NCBI RefSeq assembly: GCF_022829365.1
Contig: NZ_JAKSYJ010000083.1
Location: forward strand, 1 to 64,000
Source: Methylobacterium sp. J-077
GTDB lineage: Bacteria > Pseudomonadota > Alphaproteobacteria > Rhizobiales > Beijerinckiaceae
DNA: 64,000 nucleotides
Direction of reading: 5' to 3'
Positions 41,190 to 51,616 of the stretch are shown here, one piece after another. How positions within the stretch are numbered: the stretch's first letter is position 1; every line of letters starts with the position of its first letter. The position numbers and the translations under genes are program-made. A model generated the notes under the pieces. It worked only from the letters and a program-made list of their open reading frames with translations, ran no database searches and was not told where the DNA came from.

Positions 41190-41461
41190 AGGATGGTGGC
41201 GACGTCCGGTCGGCGAGCCGTCCCGGCGCGCATGCGGTGGAGCAGATCTGCACCGCTCGATGCGCGGTCGCGTCGTGAATGTGCAGAGACGGAGCCGTGG
41301 CAGGCGATCGCGGCTCGCCACGGATCGCCCCGGTTGCCCGAGCTTCATTCTCAGGGCGAAACGTCTCGACGGCACGGCGCCGGTCTGCACTCACGCGCGG
41401 ACAGACAGCGCGCAGATCGGCTGATGCCAGGATCCTTCGGCTTCGCTCCGGGGCAAGCACA

Positions 41462-41728
41462 ATGAACGAGGTCGACGCGCTTGAACTCACCCGCACGGCG
41501 ATCTGGACGATCATCGTCGCTTCCGGGCCTTCGGTCGCGGCCGCGATGGTCGTGGGCACCCTGATCGCCCTCTTCCAGGCGCTCACCCAGATCCAGGAAG
41601 TCACCCTCACCTTCGTCCCGAAGATCGTCGTCACCCTGCTGGTGATGATCGCGACCGGCTCCTTCGTCGGAGGCCAGATCTACACCTTCACCGAGCTGGT
41701 CTACGGCAAGATCATCTCCGGGTTCTGA
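41462..41728 (+). CDS. fliQ: Flagellar export gate protein FliQ
   Basis: The product has 88 residues from ATG 41462, set by family length. It has two membrane helices ([20 protein letters not shown], then [17 protein letters not shown]) with the conserved [19 protein letters not shown] between them. FliQ assembles with FliP and FliR into the helical export channel. FliP is 15 kb away, while flhA and fliR follow here. The 41190-41461 gap before it holds no supported gene. Confidence 0.93.
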   Translation: MNEVDALELTRTAIWTIIVASGPSVAAAMVVGTLIALFQALTQIQEVTLTFVPKIVVTLLVMIATGSFVGGQIYTFTELVYGKIISGF

Positions 41729-41880
41729 AAGGCGCCGCGAGCCCGCATCGTCGGGGGGCTGGCCGGTACGCCGATCCCGAGATTTCGGCACCCGCCCGGG
41801 CCGGGCGGCGCGGCGGCTCGCGCAATCCAGGCGCAAGCTTGGTGATCCAGAATGGAGGTGGGCACCGAGGGGTTGAGCGC

Positions 41881-43971
41881 GTGGCAGCGGCCGTAGACGT
41901 CTTCACGCCGGAGCGCAGGGTCCGGCGCGATATCTGGTTCGCGGTCGGGATCATCGCCATCCTGGCGGTTCTGTTCCTGCCCGTGCCCGCGATCCTGATC
42001 GATATCGGGCTGGCCTTCTCGATCGCGCTGTCCGTGCTGATCCTGATGGTGGCGCTCTGGATCCAGAAGCCCCTGGAATTCTCGTCCTTCCCGACGATCC
42101 TGCTGATCGCGACGCTCCTGCGCCTGGCGCTCGGCATTGCGACGACCCGCCTGATCCTCGCCAACGGCGATGCCGGCGTCGACGCGGCCGGCCACGTGAT
42201 CCAGGGCTTCTCGCAATTCGTCATGAGCGGCGATTTCGTGATCGGCCTCGTGGTCTTCGCGATCCTGATCACGGTGAATTTTTTGGTGATCACCAAGGGG
42301 GCGACCCGCATCGCCGAGGTCGGCGCGCGCTTCACCCTGGACGCGATCCCGGGCAAGCAGATGGCGATCGACGCGGATCTCTCCGCCGGGCTCATCGACG
42401 ACAAGCAGGCGCAGCAGCGGCGGCGCGAACTCGAGGAGGAGAGCGCGTTCTTCGGCTCCATGGACGGCGCCTCGAAATTCGTGCGCGGCGAGGCGGTGGC
42501 CAGCCTGATCACCATCGCGGTCAACATCTTCGGCGGGATCATCATCGGCGTCACCCGTCACGGCCTGCCGCTCGCCACCGCGGCCGACGTCTTCACCAAG
42601 CTCTCGGTCGGGGACGGCCTCGTCTCGCAGATCCCGGCGCTGATCGTGTCCCTGGCCGCCGGCCTGCTGGTCTCGAAGGGCGGCACGCGGGGCACGGCGG
42701 AGCAGGCGGTGCTCGGCCAGCTCAGCGCCTATCCACGGGCGCTGTTCGTGGCCTCCGGCCTGATGATGCTGTTCGCGATCATGCCCGGGATGCCGTTCGT
42801 GCCGTTCGCCGGCCTGGGCATCCTGATGAGCACCGTCGCCTACCTGATTCCCCGTCGCATCGCCGAGGCGCAGTCCAAGGTCGCGGCTCAGGCGCAGGCC
42901 GAGGAGACTCAGAAGCTGCTGGCGCAGCGCGAGAGCGAATCCGTGAAGGACTCGCTCAAGACCGCCGAGATCGAGCTGCGGCTCGGCAAGCACCTCGCGG
43001 TGCAGATGCTGGGCGCGCAGGGCGAGCTGGCCCAGCGGGTCGGGCGGATGCGCCGGAAATTCGCGCAGCAATACGGGTTCGTGGTTCCGGACATCAAGCT
43101 GGTCGAATCCATCACCGTCCCCAGCAAGACCTACGAGATCGCGATCCACGGCACCGTCATCGCCGCGCAGCAGGTGCGCCCGGGCGAAGTCCTGATCGTC
43201 GTGGGCGACGGGCCGATGCCCACCCTGATCGGCGAGGAGGTGCACGAGCCGGCCTTCGGCATGAAGGCGGTCTGGGTGCCGGAGGCCTACGCCCAGGAGG
43301 CCCGCCGCGAGGGTTTCAGCCCGATCGACTGGCATTCGGTGATGCTGACCCATGTCAGCGAGGTCATCCGCAACAACCTGCCGCAGCTCCTGTCCTACAA
43401 GGACCTGCGGATGCTGATCGACCGGCTCGATCCGGAATACAAACGCCTGGTCGAGGACATCTGCCCGTCGCAGATCTCGTATTCCGGCCTGCAGGCCGTG
43501 CTCAAGCTCCTGCTGGCGGAACGGGTCTCGATCCGGAACCTGCACCTGATCATCGAGGCGATCGCCGAGATCGTGCCGCATGCCCGCCGCGCCGAGCAGA
43601 TCGCCGAGCATGTCCGGCTGCGGATCGCGCAGCAGATCTGCGGCGACCTCGCCGAGAACGGCACCCTCAACGTGCTGCGGCTGGGCAGCCGCTGGGACCT
43701 CACCTTCCACCAGGGGCTCAAGCGCGATTCCAAGGGCGACGTGTTCGAGGTCGATATCGATCCGCGCCTGATCGAGCAGTTCGGCGTCGAGGCGTCGGAA
43801 GCGATCCGGGCCCACATGAAGACGTCGCACAAGTTCGCCCTGGTCACCGCGCCGGAGGTTCGCAGCTACGTGCGGATGATCATCGAACGCATCTTCCCGA
43901 CCGTCGCCGTGCTGTCGCATGTCGAGATCGCCCGCGGCGTCGAGATCCGATCGCTCGGCACCATCTCGTGA
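41881..43971 (+). CDS. flhA: Flagellar export gate protein FlhA
   Basis: The product has 696 residues from a GTG at 41881; a GTG at 41839 would add 14. Eight membrane helices fill the first half, with the conserved FHIPEP-type loop seen as [20 protein letters not shown] and [20 protein letters not shown]. The C-terminal cytoplasmic domain binds chaperone-substrate complexes. FlhA forms the nonameric ring with FlhB, FliP, FliQ and FliR. It overlaps fliR by four bases. Because flhB is disrupted in this sequence, the gate built around FlhA would be incomplete. Confidence 0.96.
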   Translation: MAAAVDVFTPERRVRRDIWFAVGIIAILAVLFLPVPAILIDIGLAFSIALSVLILMVALWIQKPLEFSSFPTILLIATLLRLALGIATTRLILANGDAGVDAAGHVIQGFSQFVMSGDFVIGLVVFAILITVNFLVITKGATRIAEVGARFTLDAIPGKQMAIDADLSAGLIDDKQAQQRRRELEEESAFFGSMDGASKFVRGEAVASLITIAVNIFGGIIIGVTRHGLPLATAADVFTKLSVGDGLVSQIPALIVSLAAGLLVSKGGTRGTAEQAVLGQLSAYPRALFVASGLMMLFAIMPGMPFVPFAGLGILMSTVAYLIPRRIAEAQSKVAAQAQAEETQKLLAQRESESVKDSLKTAEIELRLGKHLAVQMLGAQGELAQRVGRMRRKFAQQYGFVVPDIKLVESITVPSKTYEIAIHGTVIAAQQVRPGEVLIVVGDGPMPTLIGEEVHEPAFGMKAVWVPEAYAQEARREGFSPIDWHSVMLTHVSEVIRNNLPQLLSYKDLRMLIDRLDPEYKRLVEDICPSQISYSGLQAVLKLLLAERVSIRNLHLIIEAIAEIVPHARRAEQIAEHVRLRIAQQICGDLAENGTLNVLRLGSRWDLTFHQGLKRDSKGDVFEVDIDPRLIEQFGVEASEAIRAHMKTSHKFALVTAPEVRSYVRMIIERIFPTVAVLSHVEIARGVEIRSLGTIS

Positions 43972-44723
43972 CCGTCAATGTCTCGGAGTCGATTCTCGGC
44001 GTCTTCATGATCTTCTGCCGCATCGGCGGCTGCCTGCTGATCGCGCCGGGCCTCTCCAGCGGGCGGGTGGCGCCGCGCATCCGCCTCCTCATCGCCCTGA
44101 CGGTGTCCCTGGCCCTGGCGCCCATGCTCCTGCCGAAGCTCGGCGACGGGCTGCGGAACCCGTCGCCGGCCGACACGCTGTGGTGGATCCTGTGCGAGAC
44201 GCTGACCGGGCTGGCCATCGGCCTGTTCGGGCGGTCGTTCTTCTTTGCCCTCGAAACGATGGGGAGCGCCATCGCGACGATGATCGGCCTCGGCGGCATC
44301 CCCGGGACGCCGGTCGCCGACAACGAGGCGGAATCCATCGCGGGCTCGCTCATCATGCTGGTGGCGACGATGCTGGTCTTCGCCACGGACCTGCACTGGG
44401 AATTGTTCCGCGGGCTGGTCGCATCCTACGACCGGATTCCGGCCGGCGACCCGTTCGGGTCGCGCCCGATGCTGGCCGGTCTGGTCGACCGGACCAGCGC
44501 GGCCTTCACCATGGCCCTGCGGCTGACGAGCCCGTTCATCGTCTATTCCATGGTGGTGAATTTCGCCCTCGGGCTCGCCAACAAGCTCACGCCCCAAATC
44601 CCGATCTTCTTCATCGCGACGCCGTTCATCCTGGCGGGGGGGATGCTGCTGTTCCTGTTTCTCTCGACGGACCTGTTCGGGCAATTCGCCCTCGCCTACG
44701 GGCAATGGCTCAGGAGGGGCTGA
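43968..44723 (+). CDS. fliR: Flagellar export gate protein FliR
   Basis: The product has 251 residues with a GTG start overlapping the flhA stop. It has six membrane helices, including [20 protein letters not shown] and [19 protein letters not shown], and the family end with [20 protein letters not shown] and [14 protein letters not shown]. FliR caps the FliP5Q4R1 channel. The order flhA-fliR-(FliJ-like) follows rhizobial clusters. Confidence 0.94.
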   Translation: MTVNVSESILGVFMIFCRIGGCLLIAPGLSSGRVAPRIRLLIALTVSLALAPMLLPKLGDGLRNPSPADTLWWILCETLTGLAIGLFGRSFFFALETMGSAIATMIGLGGIPGTPVADNEAESIAGSLIMLVATMLVFATDLHWELFRGLVASYDRIPAGDPFGSRPMLAGLVDRTSAAFTMALRLTSPFIVYSMVVNFALGLANKLTPQIPIFFIATPFILAGGMLLFLFLSTDLFGQFALAYGQWLRRG

Positions 44724-44724
44724 G

Positions 44725-45231
44725 ATGCAGGCACGGCTCGGTCGGGCGGCGCGGCTCCTGCGCGTCCAGGAACAGATGCACCGGCGCGCCGAGCGGGACC
44801 TCGCCCAGGCGGAGGGCCGGGTGCAGGACGTCGATGCGGCCCAGGTCGACGTGATCCGGGCCCTCAACGAGGCCTCGGCGTTTCTCGAGCCGCTGCGCGA
44901 TGCGGCGGTCCGGCGCCTGAAGAACCTGGCGATCGAGGCGCAGGGGCTGCGGGCGGCGCGGGACAGGGCGGCCCAGCAGTTGATCACCCAGGCCACGCAG
45001 CACAAGCGGGCCGAGCGATGGGTCGACGGTCTCGAAGCCGAGCGCCGCCAGCAGGTGGAGAAGCAGATCTGGGCCGAGCGCCTGGACAGCCTCGTGGGTC
45101 CCGCGCAGGCAAGCCTCCGGTCAGCCAGGCCTGATAAGCCTCTGAACCAGTCCATAGCCCCGACGGGTTCGGTCGAGCCCGGTGACCAGACGGATCGTGG
45201 TCACGAACATCCGGACACGAGAGCGCCGTGA
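44725..45231 (+). CDS. FliJ-like coiled-coil protein
   Basis: The product has 168 residues; residues 1-125 are continuous helix with heptads (LGRAARLLRVQEQMHRRAER; LAQAEGRVQDVDAAQVDVIR). The tail is disordered. Size, coiled coil and place next to fliR suggest the FliJ role, linking the FliI ATPase to FlhA and recycling chaperones. No FliJ signature is strong enough to name it surely. It starts one base after fliR and overlaps the rod-binding gene by four bases. Confidence 0.6.
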   Translation: MQARLGRAARLLRVQEQMHRRAERDLAQAEGRVQDVDAAQVDVIRALNEASAFLEPLRDAAVRRLKNLAIEAQGLRAARDRAAQQLITQATQHKRAERWVDGLEAERRQQVEKQIWAERLDSLVGPAQASLRSARPDKPLNQSIAPTGSVEPGDQTDRGHEHPDTRAP

Positions 45232-45710
45232 GCGTCCAACCTCCCTCCGATATCGTCCTCGACGTCGCGCGCGCCGCGGATCCGGCCCGCTATCAGGCGG
45301 CCGTCACCAAGCTCACGCAAGCCGCCCCCGGCACCTTCGCGGATGCCATGGGCGCGGCCGCAGCCGGCGGTGCGGGCATCCCGGCGGCGCCGCAGGCGAA
45401 TGTCGACACGATCCTGACGCGGTTCCGCACCGCCGCGACGCTTCCGCCCCCGCGGGCCAAGGGCTCGCCGCCCCAGGAATTCGAGGCCTTCGTCCTGCAG
45501 ACCTTCATCGAATCGATGCTGCCCCAGAACGCCGCCGCGGTGTTCGGCAAGGGCAATGCCGGTTCGATCTGGAAGTCGATGATGGCCGAGCAGATCGGCG
45601 CCCAGATCGCCAAGGCCGGCGGCCTCGGCATCGCCCGCATGCTGGAGGCCGCGCATCAGCCGACCGCCGCCGACCCGGCGGCGAAGCCCGACCCGGCGCG
45701 GATCGGCTGA
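45228..45710 (+). CDS. flgJ: FlgJ-like rod-binding protein
   Basis: The product has 160 residues with a GTG start. The C-terminal 90 residues carry the rod-binding domain of FlgJ: EFEAFVLQTFIESMLPQNAA, then GSIWKSMMAEQIGAQIAKAG with GIARMLE. The muramidase half of enterobacterial FlgJ is absent, as usual in alphaproteobacteria, where a separate lytic enzyme opens the wall. It probably caps or scaffolds the rod. Coupled to the FliJ-like gene by overlap. Confidence 0.8.
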   Translation: MSVQPPSDIVLDVARAADPARYQAAVTKLTQAAPGTFADAMGAAAAGGAGIPAAPQANVDTILTRFRTAATLPPPRAKGSPPQEFEAFVLQTFIESMLPQNAAAVFGKGNAGSIWKSMMAEQIGAQIAKAGGLGIARMLEAAHQPTAADPAAKPDPARIG

Positions 45711-45755
45711 CGGATCCCGGAATCCCACGTTTCACCCCTCGTCCGGACGCTGTGC

Positions 45756-46091
45756 ATGCTGCTGTCATCCCTGGCCCGCCTCGAAGCCACCATCGACGCC
45801 GAGACGGACGCGCTCACGATCCACGACATTCGGGAGCAGGACGATTTCAACCGTCGCAAGAGCCAGAGCCTGGTGGAACTGTCGCGCCTGGGGCGGACGA
45901 TCGGCGCGACGCCGCTGAGGCCCGCGGAGATCGAAGGCCTGGAGCGCGTGCGCGCCAAGCTTCGGCGCAACCACGAGCTTCTGGCCATCCACCTGCGGGC
46001 CATGCAGGAAGTGTCGGATATCGTCACCAGCATGATCCAGAGCGCGGAATCCGACGGCACCTACTCGGCCGCCCTGCGCTACCAGGAGTAA
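45756..46091 (+). CDS. FlgN-like export chaperone
   Basis: The product has 111 residues, all helical (SLARLEATIDAETDALTIHD; FNRRKSQSLVELSRLGRTIG; VRAKLRRNHELLAIHLRAMQ). The spacing and the L-x-x-H-L-x-A-x-Q end resemble FlgN chaperones, which hold FlgK and FlgL before export. The identity is by size, helical pattern and context. It stands 45 bases after flgJ and six before the FliL-like gene. Confidence 0.6.
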   Translation: MLLSSLARLEATIDAETDALTIHDIREQDDFNRRKSQSLVELSRLGRTIGATPLRPAEIEGLERVRAKLRRNHELLAIHLRAMQEVSDIVTSMIQSAESDGTYSAALRYQE

Positions 46092-46097
46092 GCGCGC

Positions 46098-46547
46098 GTG
46101 TTCCGGATCGTCATCACCGGTCTCTGGGTCTGCGCCATCACGGTGCTGTCCAGCTATGCTGTCGTCTCCTGGATGCCGGACCTCCCCAAAGCGAAGTCCG
46201 AAGAATATCTGGAAGGCCTGACCTACCAGAAGCTGAAGCCGCTCAACATTCCGGTCATCGCTGACGGGACCGTCCAGGGCTACATCATGGCCACCGTCGT
46301 GTTCACGGCGGATTCCCACCTGATCAAGGGGCTCGGGGTCACGCCCGCGCCGTTCGTCATGGACGAGTCGTTTCGCCAGATCTATGGCGACGGCGACCTC
46401 GATTTCCGCAATCTGAAGAAATACGACATCAATAAGCGCCTCGAAGAAATCAAGGTCAAAGTCAACGAGCGGCTCGGATCGGAAGTCGTCAAGGACGTGA
46501 TGATCGAGAATTTCAATTTTGTAACGAAGAAGGACATCCGGACGTAG
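46098..46547 (+). CDS. FliL-like membrane protein, second copy
   Basis: The product has 149 residues with one N-terminal membrane helix (FRIVITGLWVCAITVLSSYA) and a periplasmic domain. The end reads EEIKVKVNERLGSEVVKDVM followed by IENFNF, as FliL proteins end (V-x-x-V-x-F-x-x-F). The standard fliL is at 55784-56266, so this is a second, diverged member that may tune the stator. It is the last gene of this plus-strand block; a leftward heparinase-like gene follows. Confidence 0.6.
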   Translation: MFRIVITGLWVCAITVLSSYAVVSWMPDLPKAKSEEYLEGLTYQKLKPLNIPVIADGTVQGYIMATVVFTADSHLIKGLGVTPAPFVMDESFRQIYGDGDLDFRNLKKYDINKRLEEIKVKVNERLGSEVVKDVMIENFNFVTKKDIRT

Positions 46548-46662
46548 GGCAACACCGCCGCCGGAGAGCCGACGCCTATTTTCGGACCCGGCACGAGCCC
46601 GGCAGCCGACGGCGGACAGACGGCGCGATTCCCCCGACGCGTGCGGACGCACCCGTTTGGCC

Positions 46663-49386
46663 TCAATCCGTGAGAGCGCGCCGGAAGGCCTCGTCCTCGA
46701 CGATCTGCACGAGCCGCCTCGAGCTTTCGGCCGACGCGGCGATCAGGAGACCGCCTGCGACGCATCGGCCTCCCGTCATGCCGTAACTCAGGACGGGGCC
46801 CGCCGGGGGCTGCTGACTCGGCGCCGGGACGACGCCCTGAACCGCCGCCTGCGGCCCGGCCCAGGACCGCCCGACCGCGATCCGGCCGCGTTGACCGGCG
46901 ATCAGGTGCGGCACGATGCGCAGCCGCCGGTCGCCCCGGAGCCCGAACACGCGTCCGGACGCGTCGAGGGCGACCGCGACTGCGGGATCGAGGTGCAGGA
47001 AGCCCTCCAGGGACAGCGGGCCGCCGCCGGTGGCGAAGCGATCGAAGACGGCCAGCCCCGACAGGTCGTCCAGGATCGCGAACGCCCGGACGTGCCGGTA
47101 ATCCGGACCGTGCACGCTCGTGTCGATCAGATGCACGGACGCGGCGCCCACGGTGAAGGGCGCGCGGGACACCCCCGTACCCGCGGTCGGCTCCCGCCCG
47201 TCCGGGATGACCACGTTGTGCGCCCGGGCCGCCGCCGGATGCCGGCCGGGCGCCTCGGTATGCGATCCGCCGACCTCCGTGATCCAGCGCAGGCCGCCGG
47301 TGCCGAAGGTGAAGGCGGAGCAGTCCCGGTGATCCTGCGGGTGGACCTGTTCGGAGAAATCCGCCGTGAAGGACGCCCAGTCCGGCCCATCCGACCACCG
47401 GCGATAGACGATGGTCCCGGATCGCGCGGGTTCGACGGATAGGGGGCCGCCCCGGCGCTCCGCCCGGTCGGCCGGCGGTCCGGCCATCCAGGGACGCGGG
47501 TAGGATGCCGCCACGCGCTCGATCCAGCCAGCACGGTCGTCGTGACCGGGCGTGTCGCCGAACGGGGGCAGGGTATCGTCCGGCTCGAACAGCGCGACGA
47601 GGCCGGTCCAGGCTTTCGCGAGGCGCAGGTCGAGGGAGCTTGCCAGCGATGCCAGATCCGGCCGCGCGTGCAGGACGGGCAGGAGGATCGAGGCCAGGGT
47701 CAGGATCTCGAGGCTGCGATGGTACGACGGCTCCGCGATCACGCCGCTCGCGTCGATTAGCGCCTCGAAGCCGCTCCGCAGCGCGATCGCCGCGAGGCAA
47801 GCCCAGTGCCGCGCCATCGGCAGGGCCGGAAGCGCGAGGCAGACCACCAGGAGGGCGGTCGCCACCTTCACCTCCAGCAGCGAACCCGCCACCGTGTGCT
47901 GGGCGAGGATCTCGGCGAGCGCGAAGGCGTGCCGCACGACCTCGCCGCCGAGGATCTCGACGGCGCGCGCATCCGCGTCGGCGGTGTCCCGCGCGGCGGC
48001 GCTTAGCAGGCTCAGCAGGGCCTCAAGGCGCATCGCCATGCAGGCCGGATGCAGGCTCAGCGTATCCGCCGGCTGCCCCCAGGGATTCGCCCGGGACCAG
48101 GAGACGGCGACAGCGATCGCGCGCTCCCGGACCACGTGCTCGGGGCTTGCGGCCGCGGCACCGGCCCAGGTCAGGGATTGGAAGGACAGGCGCCACGCAG
48201 GCGACTGGAACGGATCGGCGGCCCAGTCCACAGTCTCCGACAGCGTCCAGGCCGGCCGACGGCTCAGGCGAAGGACGTCTCCCGCCCAATTGCACGCGTC
48301 CGGGCCGTCCCTCAGCGCCGTGAAGCTCCGCAGGGGCGCGGGCGCCTGCGCGAGCCGGGCGGGGTCGAGGTAGGAGCGGATCGAGGCCGCGGAGGCGCCC
48401 TCCGTCGCCGACGCGCCGCCGATGCGGCCGATCAGAACCGGCAGAAAGGCTTCGGCCCCCGGATCCGCATCGTCCACCAGGTTCTCCAGGCGCAGGTCGT
48501 CGTCCAGAAGCATGTCGGGTGCGCAGGTCAGGGCGAGCGAAGCGTCGGCCTCCCAGGTCGCGAAACCGATCTCGAGCGTCGCAGCCCGCGGGGGTGGCAC
48601 CACCTTCAGGGTGAAGCGATAGGCCTCGCGATGCACCGGGATGTCGATGAAGGCGGGGATCGCCAGGGTCGCCAGGGTCTCGGGGTAGGGGGTCGGAAGC
48701 GGGTTCCCGAGAGCGTCGCAGAACACCACCCGCGCCAGGGCGCCCTCCGTCTGCCCTTGCGCGATGACTTGCCCCTTGAAGGTCAACCCGCGTCCCGGCA
48801 CCAGCCCGTGCCGGTACCAGCGCGGCTGCAGGCCGAGGGCGATTCGGCCGTCGCGGGTGAGCCGGCTCCCCATCCGGCCGACGCGCTCCTCTGCGGAGAC
48901 GGGGTCGTCCGGCGAGGCGGGACGGATCGCGGGGTCGCCGATTCGGAAGGCGTGGGTGTTGCGCCAGCTCCGGATGACGACGGCCACCTGAGATGCCGGG
49001 GCCGGGAGATGAAAACAGCGGCGGATGGTGACGGCCCGCCTGTCCGCGCCGCCGTCCCAGGTCGGCCCGGCGAGCCAGGCCCCATGCGCGTCGATCGCGG
49101 TTCGCGCGAGTCCCGGAACCTGGGCGAAATCGATCCCGGACTGGTCCTGAGCGAAGAATTCCAGACCGAGCGCCGCGAAGTCCTCGGCACCCGTCGCGGC
49201 CTCGGCGGCCGCGCACACCATGCATGCACGAAACTCATACCACTGCCCCGCGGGCAGGGGCCCGAATGTGAGGCCGAGGCGCGACCAGCGATTCCTGTTG
49301 CCGATGACATGATCCGCGCCGGTCGCCGATGCTGAATTCACGCTCGGCCGAACTGATACCGGCAAGAAGACAGATCGCTCGCTCAT
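46663..49386 (-). CDS. Heparinase II/III-family protein
   Basis: The product has about 907 residues from ATG 49386; the frame continues to 49620 through AT-rich sequence, so the start is uncertain. The C-terminal 300 residues (WASFTADFSEQVHPQDHRDC, GTGGLRWITEVGGSHTEAPG, HNVVIPDGREP) match the heparinase II/III beta-sheet domain. The middle is the alpha/alpha toroid with many Ala/Leu helices. The N-terminal 380 residues are a separate beta-rich part. Family enzymes cleave uronic-acid polysaccharides by beta-elimination. No clear signal peptide is seen at the chosen start. It is read against the flagellar genes on both sides, so it is either an insertion or linked to surface polysaccharide around the flagellum. 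Confidence 0.8.
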   Translation of the reverse strand: MSERSVFLPVSVRPSVNSASATGADHVIGNRNRWSRLGLTFGPLPAGQWYEFRACMVCAAAEAATGAEDFAALGLEFFAQDQSGIDFAQVPGLARTAIDAHGAWLAGPTWDGGADRRAVTIRRCFHLPAPASQVAVVIRSWRNTHAFRIGDPAIRPASPDDPVSAEERVGRMGSRLTRDGRIALGLQPRWYRHGLVPGRGLTFKGQVIAQGQTEGALARVVFCDALGNPLPTPYPETLATLAIPAFIDIPVHREAYRFTLKVVPPPRAATLEIGFATWEADASLALTCAPDMLLDDDLRLENLVDDADPGAEAFLPVLIGRIGGASATEGASAASIRSYLDPARLAQAPAPLRSFTALRDGPDACNWAGDVLRLSRRPAWTLSETVDWAADPFQSPAWRLSFQSLTWAGAAAASPEHVVRERAIAVAVSWSRANPWGQPADTLSLHPACMAMRLEALLSLLSAAARDTADADARAVEILGGEVVRHAFALAEILAQHTVAGSLLEVKVATALLVVCLALPALPMARHWACLAAIALRSGFEALIDASGVIAEPSYHRSLEILTLASILLPVLHARPDLASLASSLDLRLAKAWTGLVALFEPDDTLPPFGDTPGHDDRAGWIERVAASYPRPWMAGPPADRAERRGGPLSVEPARSGTIVYRRWSDGPDWASFTADFSEQVHPQDHRDCSAFTFGTGGLRWITEVGGSHTEAPGRHPAAARAHNVVIPDGREPTAGTGVSRAPFTVGAASVHLIDTSVHGPDYRHVRAFAILDDLSGLAVFDRFATGGGPLSLEGFLHLDPAVAVALDASGRVFGLRGDRRLRIVPHLIAGQRGRIAVGRSWAGPQAAVQGVVPAPSQQPPAGPVLSYGMTGGRCVAGGLLIAASAESSRRLVQIVEDEAFRRALTD

Positions 49387-49701
49387 AGGCTGTAAGGCAC
49401 TCGCGTCATTTAGAGCACCACGCGTGACGAAGCATCCATCAAGACCAAATGCTGGTCTGCATCGAGCAGTCCCAACAAATCTTACACAGAAACCGAAATA
49501 AATATTCTTAAATCGAATCATAAAACATAAACGGAATTGAATTTCTCCAATTGCATCAGAAACACACCCGACATAAAATCGAAATCCGCCATTGACGCCG
49601 TGTTTTGTTGACGTCATCAAGATTCATGAAGCTTATGAATGTTTGCTTCAAGCCATATCTCCATCATTCCCCGGAATGATTGTCTGTGGAGTTCCGAGAT
49701 A
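49387..49701. other. AT-rich divergent promoter region
   Basis: This gap is between the leftward heparinase-like gene and rightward ftcR. It is clearly AT-richer than the flanks and has no gene of its own apart from the possible upstream extension of the heparinase frame. Promoters for both neighbours are expected. Confidence 0.5.
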
Positions 49702-50382
49702 ATGTACGTCATTGTCGATGAAAGACCGATGGTGACCGATGGATACGTCGCGAGCTTCGCCAGAGAGGGTATTTCCTCCGTCGGATTATTGGACTCTGAT
49801 TTCAAGGGCTGGCTCCAGACCGCTCGGGAGCCGGACGTGGACGCCGTGCAGGGCTTCCTCCTCGGTGATTGCGAGCAACGCCCCGATCTCCCGGAACTCA
49901 TCCAGAAGCGGTCCCGGGCGCCGATCATCGCCATGATCGAGACCCGCTGCCTGACCGAGACCCTGAACCTGTTCACGGCCGGCATCGACGACGTCGTCCG
50001 CAAGCCGGTCCACGTCCGCGAGATCATGGCCCGGACCGAGGCGGTCTGGCGCCGTTCCCATCGCGGGGCGATCAAGGAGGCGGCGGTGGACCGGACCGCG
50101 CGGCTGAAGGTGTATTTCGACGGCCGAGATCCCGACATCGACGGGGAGAAAATCGTCCTGCCGCGACGCGAGCGGCAGATCCTCGAATTCCTGGTCCGCA
50201 ACCGGGGACGGCGGATGACCAAGGAGCAGGTCTTCAACGCGGTCTACGGCGCTTTCACGAGCGATGTGGACGAGAGTGTCGTCGAGGGCCACATCAGCAA
50301 GCTTCGCAAGAAGCTCCGGGAAAAGCTGAGCTTCGATCCGATCGAGGTGCGGCGCTATCTCGGATACGCCTTCGTGAGCTGA
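49702..50382 (+). CDS. ftcR: Flagellar transcriptional regulator FtcR/Rem
   Basis: The product has 226 residues. The N-terminal receiver-like domain ([20 protein letters not shown]) keeps the acidic start and a late Lys (VVRKPVHV), but the usual phospho-acceptor Asp is replaced: [12 protein letters not shown] has Gln at the expected site. The C-terminal winged helix ([20 protein letters not shown], then [20 protein letters not shown]) is OmpR-type. This matches FtcR of Brucella and Rem of Sinorhizobium, the class II activators of flagellar operons. It probably drives the genes downstream. Confidence 0.92.
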   Translation: MYVIVDERPMVTDGYVASFAREGISSVGLLDSDFKGWLQTAREPDVDAVQGFLLGDCEQRPDLPELIQKRSRAPIIAMIETRCLTETLNLFTAGIDDVVRKPVHVREIMARTEAVWRRSHRGAIKEAAVDRTARLKVYFDGRDPDIDGEKIVLPRRERQILEFLVRNRGRRMTKEQVFNAVYGAFTSDVDESVVEGHISKLRKKLREKLSFDPIEVRRYLGYAFVS

Positions 50383-50816
50383 TCGCCGAGCCGCGGAGCC
50401 GGCAGAACGCGGCCGGTCGCCCCGACGGAGACCTCTATCGGCCCGACGACCGGCCGTGGCGATTCGCGGTCCGTCCTCCAAGGGAAAACCGCACCGCGGG
50501 ACGACGGAACCGTATCGCGATGGATCCGATCCGGCCGCGAGGCCCGGGATCCGGCGGTCTGCGCGTCTGTCGTCGGGAGGCCGCGCCTGCTCGCAGGTCA
50601 GTCATATCGAGCGTCCCACGGGTTCGGCAAGACCGTGGCGTCGCCGGCGGACAGCTCGCCGCAAGCTTCGGACAAGACTGATCGGGCAAACCGCATTCCA
50701 GAACATCGTGGCGTTCAATAGCCGATCCGATTCAGAGCGCGCTTGGAAAGACGTTGTTCCAGGTCATTCCAGGACGATATCGATCCACGCCCGACAGATC
50801 AGAAAGCCGACAGGTT
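50383..50816. other. Intergenic region upstream of the flgB operon
   Basis: No gene is supported between ftcR and flgB. GC-driven frames exist on both strands. The segment from about 50690 to 50810 directly upstream of flgB should hold the promoter of the flgB-to-fliP operon and possibly an FtcR site; I could not define either. Confidence 0.45.
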
Positions 50817-51197
50817 ATGAACCCGATCTTTCTGCTCAATCTCGCCTCGCGGCAGCTGCAGCATCTTTCCACACGCCAAGCCGTCATTTCCGGAAACATC
50901 GCGAATGCCAATACACCGGGCTATCGCGCGCGGGATCTGACCCCGTTCGGCGATATGCTGGACAAGACGACGCTCGCGATGGCGGCGACTCACGCTGGCC
51001 ATTTCGAGATCGACGGTCCCACGGCACGCCCGGCCCGTCCGACCCAGTCCGACGGCTGGGACGTCGTCCATTCCGGCAATTCGGTGAATCTCGAAGAGCA
51101 GATGATGAAGTCGGGCGAGATCAGCCGCGATCAGGCGCTGAACACCGGCATCGTCAAAGCCTTCAACCGCATGCTGGCCATGAGCGTGAAGGCCTGA
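50817..51197 (+). CDS. flgB: Flagellar rod protein FlgB
   Basis: The product has 126 residues. The rod family start [20 protein letters not shown] with [15 protein letters not shown] and the C-terminal [20 protein letters not shown] with [12 protein letters not shown] match FlgB. It forms the proximal rod next to FliE on the MS-ring. It begins the flgB-flgC-fliE-flgG operon, two bases before flgC. Type III exported, no signal peptide. Confidence 0.94.
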   Translation: MNPIFLLNLASRQLQHLSTRQAVISGNIANANTPGYRARDLTPFGDMLDKTTLAMAATHAGHFEIDGPTARPARPTQSDGWDVVHSGNSVNLEEQMMKSGEISRDQALNTGIVKAFNRMLAMSVKA

Positions 51198-51199
51198 CC

Positions 51200-51616
51200 A
51201 TGATCGATCCGCTCGTCGCATCCTCACGCATCGCGGCCTCGGGCATGGGGGCGCAGTCCGAGCGCATGCGCGTGGTGGCGGAGAACATCGCCAACGCGCA
51301 ATCCACGGGCACGACAGCGGGCTCGGACCCCTACGCCCGCAAGACCATCACGTTCCGCACCGCCATGGACCGGGCCTCCGGCACCACGGCGGTCGCGGTG
51401 CGCCAGATCGGTCAGGACAAGGCGCCGTTCCGGGTCGAGTACGATCCCGGGAACCCGGCGGCGGACGCGAACGGGACGGTCAAGCTCCCGAACGTGAACA
51501 TGCTGATCGAGATGGCCGACATGCGGGAGGCTAATCGCTCCTACGAGGCCAATCTCCAGATGATCAAGCAGACCCGCTCGATGGTCTCGAGCATCATCGA
51601 TCTTCTGAGGCCGTGA
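51200..51616 (+). CDS. flgC: Flagellar rod protein FlgC
   Basis: The product has 138 residues. The N-terminal [20 protein letters not shown] and [20 protein letters not shown], with the C-terminal [20 protein letters not shown] and IIDLLRP, are typical FlgC. It adds to the proximal rod. It overlaps fliE by four bases, so the rod adaptor FliE is made together with it. Confidence 0.95.
   Translation: MIDPLVASSRIAASGMGAQSERMRVVAENIANAQSTGTTAGSDPYARKTITFRTAMDRASGTTAVAVRQIGQDKAPFRVEYDPGNPAADANGTVKLPNVNMLIEMADMREANRSYEANLQMIKQTRSMVSSIIDLLRP

Noticed and set aside
41701..43920. A 739-codon minus-strand frame opposite flhA
   Set aside because: Composition is dominated by Asp/His/Arg/Gln and it covers a strongly conserved plus-strand gene.
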